From CAVOKN01 sp963696505 (GTDB taxonomy: Bacteria > Pseudomonadota > Gammaproteobacteria > Burkholderiales > Rhodocyclaceae): 64,000 nt of DNA. The notes beneath the pieces are model-generated. The model saw only the letters and a program-made list of their open reading frames with translations. It ran no database searches and was not told where the DNA came from. The stretch spans positions 1-64,000 of the forward strand of contig CAVOKN010000008.1 in NCBI GenBank assembly GCA_963696505.1. Direction: 5' to 3'. Position numbers and translations under genes: made by a program. This document shows positions 55,555 through 64,000 of this stretch, one piece after another (the first letter of the stretch is position 1; each line of letters starts with the position of its first letter).

Positions 55555-57098
55555 CTACCGCGCACCGGCGGTAATGGCGAGATCCCGGGTCAGCCGCAGG
55601 CCGCCGGTGTCGCCGAGCGCCGGCTCGACCGGAGCCGGGTCCCAGCCACCGCCCAGCGCGCGGTAGAGCTGCACGATGGACGCATAGGTGTCGCGGGTGG
55701 TCTGCACCAGGGTGAGTTCTGCGGTGAAGGCTTGGCGTTCGGCGTCGAGCACCTCGAAGTAGCTCGACACACCGCCCTCGTAGCGCATGCGCGTCAGTCG
55801 CAGCCGCTCGCGGTCCGCGGCGGCGACGCGCTCTACGCTGTCGCGCTGCTCGCTCAGCCGCTGGTAGGACACCAGCGCGTCTTCCACCTCGCGCAATCCA
55901 TTCTGTATCGCCTGCCGGTACAGCTCGGCGGCGATGCGCTGCTGGGCCTGGGCCGCCTCGACGTTTGCGCCAAGGCGACCGGCGGTGAAGATCGGCAGCG
56001 TCAGCGCGGGGCTCACCGACCACGCCTGGCGGTTGGAATCGAACAGCGCGCCGGCTTCCGGGCTGAGGAAACCGAGAAAGCCGGTGAGCGAAATGACGGG
56101 AAGATAGGCCTTGCGCGCCGCATCGACGTTCGCCTCGGTTGCCGGCCAGCACCTGCTCCGCGCCGCGCACGTCGGGGCGGCGCTCCAGCAGTTGCGACGG
56201 CAGCCCGGCGGGAAGCTGCGGCGGCAGGGGGTAGTCGCTTAGCTTCAACTGGCGCGCAACCGGTCCGGGGTTGCGGCCCACCAGCACCGCCATCGCGTTC
56301 TCGCTCTGAGTGCGGCGGCGCTCCAGGTCGGCAATGGTCGATTCAGCACCGGCGAGCAGCGATTCCGCCTGGCGCAGGTCCACCGCCGAGACGACGCCGT
56401 TGTCGAAGCGCAGCTTCACCAGCCGCAGCGACTCGCGCCGCGTGTCGGCGGTGCGGATCGCGATGTCGAGCTGGGCATCCGCCACCAGCAGGTCGAGGTA
56501 GGTCAGCACCACCTGGGAAATCAGGCTGACCTGGAACGCGCGGCGGTTCTCCTCGCTCGCCAGCAGATTGCGATAGGCGGCCTCGTTCAGAGAGCGCAGG
56601 CGGCCCCAGAGGTCGATCTCCCAGGCCGGCATGGCGAGCCCGACGCTGTAGGTTTCGCCGATGCGGTTCTCGCTGGCGCTGGCCACCGAAGGCTGGCGCG
56701 CGCGGGTGACGCTGGCGTCGCCGAACAGGTTGGGCCACAGCGCCGAGCGCTGAACGCCGTACTGGGCGCGGGCGAATTCCACGCGCTCGGCGGCGATGCG
56801 CAGGTCATGGTTCTCGCTCAGCGCCTCGCGTATCAGCGTTTGGACTTCCGCCGTTCTGAACAGCTCGCCCCAGGGCCGGTCGGCGAGGGAGGTTTCCGTT
56901 GCGGCCGGCGCGCGCCAGGCCGCTGGGCATGTCAAGCTCGGGGCGCTGGAAGGTCGGCGTGGCGCAGGCACTGACTATGGCGGCGAGGGCGATCGGCAGG
57001 AGGCGGGAATGCAGGCGCTGACGCCCCCACCCCAGCCATCCCCCGCAGGCGGGGGAGGGGGAAGCAGGGTGAGCGGCGACAGGGGATGCGCGCTTCAT
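55555..57098 (-). pseudogene. outer-membrane efflux lipoprotein (TolC/OprM type), two frameshifts
   Basis: The mature protein carries the two repeats of OMF channels (EALSENHDLRIAAERVEFAR, LYRQAIQNGLREVEDALVSY and ERLRLTRMRYEGGVSSYFEV). The start, ATG 57098, overlaps the RND stop. The signal contains a palindromic repeat translated as HPASPSPACGGWLGWG, followed by the lipobox AIVSACAT. Frame breaks at about 56915 and 56140, each repaired by removing one base (LAGNEANVDAARKAYLPVIS results for the second). Forms the outer-membrane exit of the efflux pump. Confidence 0.8.
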
Positions 57099-60000
57099 GG
57101 CTGCGCCTCCTGCGGTTCCGGCGCGGGCTCAGCCTCGCGGCGGCCGCCGCCGAGGTAGGTCATCGCCAGGTAGTAGAACAGCGGCGTGAAGAACACGCCG
57201 ATCAGGGTTGCCGCCAGCATGCCGCCAAGGATGCCGGTGCCCACCGAATGCTGTGTCGCCGCGCCCGCCCCGGAGGCGCGCACCAGGGGCAGCACGCCGA
57301 GGATGAAGGCGAGCGAGGTCATGACGATGGGGCGCAGCCGCAGGCGTGCCGCCTCCAGCGCCGCCTCGATGACCGACAGCCCCTCCTCGTAGCGCTGCTT
57401 GGCGAACTCGACGATCAGGATGCCGTTCTTGCCCGCCAGGCCGACCAGGGTGATCAGGCTGACCTGGAAGAACACGTCGTTGGGCGCGTGGCGCAGGAAC
57501 AGCGCGATCAGCGCGCCGAGGATGCCGATGGGCACGATCAGGAACACCGCCACCGGCAGCGTCCAGCTTTCATACAGCGCGGCGAGGAACAGGAACACGA
57601 AGACGAAGGACAGCAGGAAGATGAAGCCCGCCTGCCCGCCGGAGATCTTCTCCTGCAGCGACTGGCCGGACCACTGGAAGGCGGTCCCGGCGGGCAGGTT
57701 GCTGCGCCGACAATTCCTCCATCGCAGCCAGCGCTTCGCCCGAAGCTGCGGCCGGGCGCCGGCGTGCCGTTGAGCTGCACGGCGGGGTAGCCGTTGTAGC
57801 GGTGCGAGCGCGATAGGCGCCGAGCGGTATTCGGTGCTGGCGAGCGCCGCGATCGGCACGATGTCGCCCTTGGCGTTGCGCACGTAGAAGCGCTGAAGAT
57901 AGGCCGGATCGGAGCGGAACTGCTGCTCCGACTGCAGCTTGACCTTGAGGTTGGTGCCGAAGGCGGTGAACTGGTTCACGAAGCTGGAGCCGAGCAGCGT
58001 GCCGATGGTGGCGTACACGTCCGCCAGCGGCACGCCCAGAGCCTTGGCCTTGTTGCGTTCGACGTCGATGAACAGCGTCTGCACGTCGGGCGCGGCGACG
58101 TTGCGCACGCCCGCCAGGCGCGCATCCTGAGCCGCGCCGGCAACCATCGCGGCGGCCGCCTGGTCGAGCTTCGCGCGGTCTCCGTCCAGCGCCAGCAACC
58201 GGTAGTCGAAGCCGGCGATGTTGCCCATGCCCGAAATCGGCGGCTCATTGATGGCGAACACCCGCGCCTCGCTGATGCCGATGTAGAACTTGCCGTTGAG
58301 CCGCCGGATGATCTGCGCCACGTGCTGATCGGCCTCCTTGCGCTCGTCCCAGGGCTTGAGCGTGACATAGAGGAAGCCCTGGTTGGCGTAGCGGTAGAAG
58401 ATCGAAAAGCCGGGGATGCCGATGATGTCCTCACCGACGGCTCGGTTCGGACCATGCCCTCCACCCGCTCCATGATCTCCAGCACCCGCTGCTGGGATGC
58501 CGCGGAGGGCAGGTCGATAGCGACGAAGAAGGTGCCTTTGTCCTCCTCCGGCACGAAGCCGCCGGGGATCGCCTTGAACAGGAAGAACACGCCGGCCAGG
58601 ATCACGGCATAGATCAGCCATGAAGCGCAGGCCGCGCCGGATCACGAAGCCCACCGCGCCGACATAGCCGCCGGTCACCTTGTCGAAGAAGCGGTCGAAG
58701 GCGGCGATGGGCCGCGGCTTGTGCACGCCGGGCTTGAGGATCAGGGCGCACAGGGCCGGCGTCAGCGTGAGGGCCGTCACCGCCGAGAGCAGCGTGAGAC
58801 ACGGTAATGGTGATGGCGAACTGCTTGTAGAGCGTCCCGGTGACGCCGGAGAGGAAGGCGACGGAACGAACACCGCGCAGATCACCGCGGTGACGCCGAC
58901 GATGGCCCCGCCTATGCCCTGCATTGCTTTGCGCGAGGCCTCCCGCGGCCCGAGGCCCTCCTCATGCATGATCTTCTCGACCGCCTCGACCACGACGATG
59001 GCATCGTCCACCACAATGCCGATGGCAAGCACCATGGCGAACAGGGTGAGCATGTTGATCGAAAAGCCCATCAGCAGCATTCCGGCCAGGGTGCCGATCA
59101 GCGACACCGGTATCGCCAGCATCGGGATGAGGGTGGCGCGCACACTGCCGAGGAACAGATACACCACCACCAGCACCAGCACGAAGGCCTCGATGACGGT
59201 ATGGATCACCAGCTCGATCGAGGCATTGCACGAACACCGTGGTGTCGTAGGGAATCTCCCACTTCAGCCCCTGGGGGAAACTGGCGGCAACCTCGGCCAT
59301 CTTGGCGCGCACCGCCTTCGCCACCTCCAGGGCATTGGCGCCGGGACGCAGATAGACGCCCATCCCGGTCGCCGGTTGGCCGTTCATGCGCAGGCTGATC
59401 TGGTAGTCGTCGGCGCCGAGTTCGACCCGGGCCACGTCACGCACCCGCACCACCGAGCCATCCGGCGCGGCCCGCACGATGACCCTGGCGAATTCCTCCG
59501 GGGTGGTGAAGGTGCCGCGGGTCTGCACCGGGAAAGTCAGCAACTGGCCGCCGGGGCTGGGCGAAGTGCCGATCTCGCCCACCGGGTAGTTCTGGTTCTG
59601 CTCGCGGATGGCATTGGCGACATCGGTTACGGTGAGCTTGAATTTGGCCAGTTGGTCGGGGTCGAGCCATACGCGCATCGCATAGGGATGAGCCGAACAG
59701 GGTCACCTCGCCGACGCCGCCCAGGCGCTTCAGCTCCGGCAGCGACGTTCGAGTTGGCGAGGTTGCTGAGATACTCGCGGTCGAAGCTCGGATCATCGGA
59801 CTGCATCGTCACGATGAGCAGCATCGAGGGATTGGTCTTGTCCACCTTGACGCCGTTTTGCAGCACCGCCTGGGGCAGCAACGGCTCGACGCGCTTGACC
59901 CGGTTGTTTACCTCGACGGTGGCGATGTCGAGGTCGGTGCCGGCCTCGAAAACCACCGAAAGATCCATCAGGCCGCTGGCCGAACTGGTGGAGAACATGT

Positions 60001-60226
60001 AGAGCAGGCCATCCACGCCGTTCATTTCCCGTTCCAGCGGCGCGGCGACGGTGTTCTCCAGGATCTCCGGGCTGGCGCCGGGATAGACGGCGGTGACCTT
60101 GACCTGGGGCGGGGCGACGCTGGGATATTGCTCGACCGCGAGCTGGTTCGCGGCCAGCGCGCCGACCAGCGAAATGATCAGCGCAATGACGGTGGCAAAG
60201 ACCGGACGATCGACGAAGAAACCCAT
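57095..60226 (-). pseudogene. RND efflux transporter (AcrB/MexB type), about ten frameshifts
   Basis: Starts MGFFVDRPVFATVIALIISL at 60226. All parts of an RND pump are present in order: periplasmic domain (YPSVAPPQVKVTAVYPGASP), the proton-relay helix (TLFAMVLAIGIVVDDAIVVV), LTLTPALCALILKPG and the C-terminal helices (LVGLAGKNGILIVEFAKQRY). The frame changes at about 59748, 59693, 59229, 58861, 58797, 58617, 58441, 57801, 57742 and 57701. Eight are repaired by removing one base and two by adding one. The protein sequence between breaks is normal. Confidence 0.85.
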
Positions 60227-60279
60227 GCTCGTCCCCTCAGACCGGCCGCGCCGCAGACAGACGGCAGCGCCCCTTCGCG

Positions 60280-60365
60280 ATCCCTCCCCCACAGGCCGGG
60301 GCGGTGCAGGGTACGCGACTCCCGCCCGCTCCCCCGCACGCGGGGGAGGGCCGGGGTTGGCGCAG
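60280..60365. repeat. palindromic repeat between the remnant and the RND gene
   Basis: CTCCCCCACAGGCCGGGGCG and then CTCCCCCGCACGCGGGGGAG with GGCCGGGGTTGG, members of the same repeat family as in hsdR and hsdM. Confidence 0.65.
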
Positions 60366-60409
60366 CGCGTGCAGCGCGCGCGCAGGCAATGGCCCGGTCA
60401 GCGTCGCCA

Positions 60410-60709
60410 TCACTTGGCCTCGCCTGCCGGTTTGGCGGGCTGCTCGGTCGCAGCGGCCGGTTTCGGGGCCGGGCTGGGCGCCGCCGCCGGGGCCGCGCCG
60501 TAGGGCGCCGGCCTGACGGTGGCGCCGGGCTGCACCTTCTGCACGCCTTCGACGACCACCCGGTCGCCGGCAGCCAGTCCCTTCTCGACGATCCACTCGT
60601 CGCCGATCCACTCGCCAACCACCAGGTCGCGGCGCTCCACCTTGTTCTCCGCCGTGACGACGAACGCCACATGTCCGGTCGGCACTTTCATCACCGCCTG
60701 TTGCGGCAC
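60410..60709 (-). pseudogene. C-terminal piece of a second membrane-fusion protein
   Basis: The frame VPQQAVMKVPTGHVAFVV, ERRDLVVGEWIGDEWIVEKG and KVQPGATVRPAPYGAA matches the last 100 residues of the adaptor at 60815 with many differences. It lacks the first two thirds. It joins directly to the start of an RND gene at 60710. Confidence 0.85.
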
Positions 60710-60807
60710 TGCTCGACGGCGAGCCGGTTGGCAGCCATCGCCCCCACCAGGGCGATGATCAGCGCGATGACGGTGGCAAAGACCGGACGGTCAACGAAGA
60801 AGCCCAT
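60710..60807 (-). pseudogene. 5' piece of a second RND transporter
   Basis: From ATG 60807: MGFFVDRPVFATVIALIIAL, then VGAMAANRLAVEQ, after which it fuses to adaptor sequence (CAGTGCCGCAACAGG). It resembles the start of the full pump at 60226 but is not identical. A deletion between two tandem pump operons explains this piece and the adaptor fragment. Confidence 0.85.
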
Positions 60808-60814
60808 CGCCCCC

Positions 60815-62023
60815 CTACTTGCCGGAAGCCGCTGCGGCCGCCGGCGCGGCACCGGGCTGAGCGGCCGGAGCGGCGGCGCCATAGGGCACCGGCTTCACGG
60901 TGGCGCCGGGTTGCGCCTTCTGCACGCCCTCGACGATCACGCGATCGCCGGCGGCCAGCCCCTTCTCGACGATCCAGTCGTCCTTGATCCATTCTCCGAC
61001 CACCAGGTCGCGGCGCTCCACCTTATTGTCGACGGTGACGACGAAGGCGACATGACCCGTGGGTACCTTGACCACCGCCTGCTGCGGCACCAGGATGGTG
61101 CCGGGCCGCTGTCCGGCGGTCATTTCGACGCGCACGAACATTCCCGGAAGCAGGCGCGGCTCGCCGCGGTTCGGCAGCACCGCCCGCAGCGTGATGGTGC
61201 CTGTGTCGCGGTTCACCTGGGCGTCGGAAAAGTCGATGCGCCCAGCCTGCTGAAACGCGGTCCCGTCGGGCAGCACGAAGCGCACGCTGTCGCCGTGCTG
61301 CTCCTTGATTTCGCCGCTGTGTATCGCGCGCTGCAGGATCAGGGCATCGCGGTCGGGCATGGTGAAGATGACATAGATGGGATCCAGCTTCTCGATGGTG
61401 GCAAGCAGGGTCGGCTCGCCCTTGCCCACCAGCGCTCCCTCCGGCACCTGCGAGGTGCCGATGCGCCCCGCTTCGGTGGCGTAGATCCTGGTGTAGCCGA
61501 GGTTGAGCTTGGCGCGGTCGAGGGTGGCGCGGGCCGCCTGCACCGACGACTCCGCCTGCTTCAGTTGCGTGGCCGCATCGTCGTAGTCCTGCTTGCTGAT
61601 GGCATTCTCTCTGGCCAGCGGGGCATAGCGCACCTCGCGCACCTTGGCGTTGGAGAGATTGGCCTGGGCCAGCGACGCCTGGGCGTCGCGCAGCGTCGCC
61701 TCGTAGGTGGCGGGATCGATGGAGTAGAGCAACTGCCCCGCCGCGACCTTGGTGCCCTCGGTGAAATGGCGCCTTTCCAGGATGCCTTCGACCCGCGCGC
61801 GTACCTGTACCGAGCGGTAGGCGCTGACATTTCCGACGTACTCGCGCAGCACCGGCACGGTCTCGCTGCGCGCCGGCGCGACCTTCACTTACGCCGGCGG
61901 CGGCGCGGCCTGGGGTGCAGCTTCCTTTTTGCCGCAGCCCGTGGCCAGCAGCGATATCAATGCGGTGGCGGCCAGGACTTGGATGGGACAGGCGGTGCGC
62001 TCCGGGATCGATGATCTGGGCAT
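60815..62023 (-). CDS. RND membrane-fusion protein (AcrA/MexA type), in-frame TAA in the leader
   Basis: From ATG 62023 a lipoprotein signal (LAATALISLLATGCGKKE) is followed by an in-frame TAA at codon 45 (61889-61891). The next codon is GTG, which opens 357 residues of a complete adaptor: barrel-sandwich half (RSVQVRARVEGILERRHFTE), the helical hairpin (YDDAATQLKQAESSVQAARA), second lipoyl half and the membrane-proximal domain (PTGHVAFVVTVDNKVERRDL). It ends in an Ala/Pro tail. With TAA, only an unprocessed cytoplasmic protein would be made. One base change (GAA to TAA) or an error explains it. Confidence 0.82.
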
Positions 62024-62396
62024 GATTGGGTCAGGGCATGTCGGTTCGGGAATGATTCGTCGGCTGGCGGCGGGGATTCACCAAGGGATGTACGGCACCG
62101 GCCCGAGGGCTCGCGGTACCACCCCGAAACTCCGCCGTTTCCCTCGCCACTATACGCAAGAGGGTGCCCCGGTTCCACCATGATGAGATCGGTTCGCATC
62201 TGCACCTGTCCTGGAATGCCGATCCGCCGCCTGCACCGGCGAGTTCGCAACAAGCTGCGACTCGCCCCGTCTTCGACCCCGGTCAGCCCTCGGAGCGCTT
62301 GTCGCGGAGAGCCGGGTCGCCGATACTTGCGACCCGACGCGGCACCCTGTGCCACGCCTCCGGCCAATCGGCAGCTCACTCGCGAAGGAACATCGC
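62024..62396. other. intergenic stretch upstream of the efflux operon
   Basis: About 370 bp between divergent genes. It must hold the efflux promoter, but I see no regulator gene (a TetR or MarR gene is usual here) and no clear operator. Confidence 0.4.
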
Positions 62397-62666
62397 ATGG
62401 AGAAGAACCGCAGCCTCACCATCCACTTCATGGATGGCACCAACATTTCCTTCGATTTTCCCCAGCAGGCACGCAACGAGGTGGCGCGCAAGCTGCTGCT
62501 CGAAGATATCGTCAAGAGCCCGTTTCTCATCGTCTCCGCTGACGGCGCGCTGCTGATGTTTCCGGTTGCCAACATCAAGTCGTTGCAGATGTTCGGCCCC
62601 GCCGACGGATCGGCGGATATCGACCTGCCGCCCCATGTGATTCGCGGTGCCACTGTGGTTGGCTGA
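62397..62666 (+). CDS. small conserved protein of unknown function
   Basis: 89 residues from ATG 62397 with GAAGGA upstream. Beta-rich: LTIHFMDGTNISFDFPQQ, then KSPFLIVSADGALLMFPVAN. No signal peptide, no membrane segment. The phrase on a value used as default and read back resembles small proteins adjacent to housekeeping genes; I do not recognise a function. Confidence 0.7.
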   Translation: MEKNRSLTIHFMDGTNISFDFPQQARNEVARKLLLEDIVKSPFLIVSADGALLMFPVANIKSLQMFGPADGSADIDLPPHVIRGATVVG

Positions 62667-62872
62667 ACCCGCGGCCGCCCTGAGCCCACCTACGCCATGG
62701 GCATCACTCCGGCAGGGCCTTGAGTCCAGCAGGGTCACCTAGCGAGGACGACGCAGGTGCGGCGGGGCGATGCATCGTGCATCGGGCACGGGAACCCGAA
62801 GGGGCTGAAACGGAGCGGCGGTATGGGGATAAAATGCGCCCCTGACGACGCTTTCCACGCGGGAGAACCACC

Positions 62873-63079
62873 ATGCAAAACGCTTTTCGCGCACTTGTCG
62901 CAGCAATCCTGGTTGCCGGCGCGCTTTCCGGCTGCGGCGGTGGCGGTGCAGAAGCCCGAACCGAGGTGACGACGGTCAGCCAGGGCCAGCAACTGCTCGA
63001 CCTGAAGAAGGCCTACGACACGGGCGCGATGACGAAGGACGAATACGAGCGCGCCCGCTACAAGGTCCTCAATCAGTGA
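62873..63079 (+). CDS. small lipoprotein with SHOCT-like end
   Basis: 68 residues. Lipoprotein signal (LVAAILVAGALSGCGGGG), then the short helical hairpin QQLLDLKKAYDTGAMTKDEY, ERARYKVLNQ, the SHOCT pattern found at the C-terminus of many small membrane proteins. It is convergent with the TAXI gene. Confidence 0.75.
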   Translation: MQNAFRALVAAILVAGALSGCGGGGAEARTEVTTVSQGQQLLDLKKAYDTGAMTKDEYERARYKVLNQ

Positions 63080-63084
63080 GCATG

Positions 63085-64000
63085 CTAGGGGCGTGAAGCG
63101 GTGAAGTAAGCTTCCATGCCCTCGTACCACGGGATGTTTCACCCCGGTCGCGGCGCTAGCACGGGAGACCTGGGATAGCGTGGCACTGGCGCGCCCGTCG
63201 GCCGCTTCGAACACCAGTCGCAGCATCGCGTCCACCTGCTTGCGCGGTACCTCGGCGCGGGTGACCAGCAGAGCCGTCGCGGCGACCGTCGGCACCGGTC
63301 CGTCCTGGCCCGGATAGCTGCGGGCGGGCAAAGTCAGTGGCACCAGACCGGCATCGAGCAGTTCGCGGCTCGGGCCGATCGGCACCCAGACCACCCGGGT
63401 GCGCGCCGCGAGGCGCTGCAGCTCTCGCGCCGGCGCGTGAATCGTTATGAAAAAAGCATCGATCTCGCCGGCGGCGAGCTGGCGCGCCGCGTCCGGCAGG
63501 GGCGCATCGCTCACGGCGTCCACGCTCTCGGGAGCGATACCGTTTTGCGCCAGGATGGCCGAGGCGGTGGCGCGCGTGCCCGAGCCGCGCGGACCGAGCC
63601 CGATGCGCCGCCCCCGCAGGTCGGCGACGCTGGCGATGCCGCTGTCTGCGGCCGCCACGAGGTGAACCGTCTCCGGGAACAGGCTGCCCAGGGCGCGCAG
63701 ATTCTGTTGCGGCGAGCCGGCGAAGCGACCCTGGCCGTTCGAGGCCTGACGCGCGATGTCGTTCTGCACCAGCGCAAACTGCGCCTGCCCCTCGCTGAGC
63801 AGGCGGATGTTCTCCACGCTGCCGCCGCTCGCCACCGTGTCCAGCGCCACGCCCGCGGCCGATGCACGCCTGCGCAGGGCATCCATGACTTCCTCGTAGG
63901 CGCCGCCACCGGGACCGCCGGCAATCAGCAGCAGGTCGGCAGCGCGATCGAGCCGGGCCCGCGCCTGCCGGTAGGTCGATTCGAATTCCTCGCGCAGGAT
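63085..64000 (-). CDS. TAXI-family TRAP solute-binding protein, 5' end outside the window
   Basis: The visible part covers most of the binding protein: ADLLLIAGGPGGGAYEEVMD, TVASGGSVENIRLLSEGQAQ, FALVQNDIARQA, RGRRIGLGPRGSGTRATASA and AFFITIHAPARELQRLA. These are typical of TAXI proteins (glutamate or other carboxylate uptake). Near 63137 one extra A shifts the frame; without it the end is IPWYEGMEAYFTASRP and stop at 63085, the expected C-terminus. The start lies beyond 64000. Confidence 0.85.

Overview
The window reads as high-GC chromosomal DNA of a betaproteobacterium, most likely of the Rhodocyclales type. This rests on codon use, on a PHA synthase, two bacteriohemerythrins, a multiheme c-type cytochrome, a DsrC-like protein and the mixture of short palindromic repeat families. 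No rRNA or tRNA gene was recognised, so the taxonomic placement is inference.

Layout. 0-9 kb is mostly housekeeping: a CBS protein, a YHS lipoprotein, a DsrC-like protein, a hemerythrin-PAS sensor, ssb with a YajR-like transporter, and divergent uvrA. 9-13 kb is a decayed accessory strip: a broken antitoxin/PIN pair, a second PIN module with an XRE regulator, a DUF4160/DUF2442 pair and two eroded copies of a DUF4143-type ATPase. 13-16 kb holds an HPP-CBS membrane protein and phaC, each with a one-base frameshift. 16.3-30.2 kb holds a putative redox/surface module: an octaheme cytochrome, two paralogous polyglycine exported proteins and a large exported protein. The cytochrome and both paralogs share a 16-bp palindrome placed at the same distance from a putative -10 box. 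The two paralogs are separated by an integrase fragment, an intact IS1595-family element, an IS91-family transposase and a block of direct repeats. 30-38 kb has a ceramidase-like membrane protein, a cupin, an FmdB zinc ribbon, a second hemerythrin, an aminotransferase and a large MscK-type channel.

38-54 kb is a type I restriction-modification operon on the minus strand, loaded with other defence-type genes. In transcription order it is hsdM, a DUF1016 nuclease, hsdS (split by an IS607-family element), an AAA ATPase and TOPRIM (DUF4276) pair, a 46-codon hsdR start fragment, darT-darG, RhuM-Fic, a DUF4143 ATPase and hsdR. Two cargo blocks are bordered by partial copies of hsd genes (an hsdM tail and an hsdR head), which suggests cargo was swapped in by recombination. 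The restriction core looks dead: hsdR lacks its late helicase motifs, hsdM has a 5-bp duplication and hsdS is interrupted. 54-55.5 kb carries an HD-CBS-HEPN protein. 55.5-62 kb is a tripartite RND efflux operon with many one-base indels and a chimeric remnant of a second pump. The window ends in a TAXI-type solute-binding protein that runs off the edge.

Caution: most frameshifts outside the hsd genes are repaired by removing one base, and they cluster in a few genes while uvrA, the channel gene and ssb are clean. Residual assembly error is therefore a serious alternative to gene decay.
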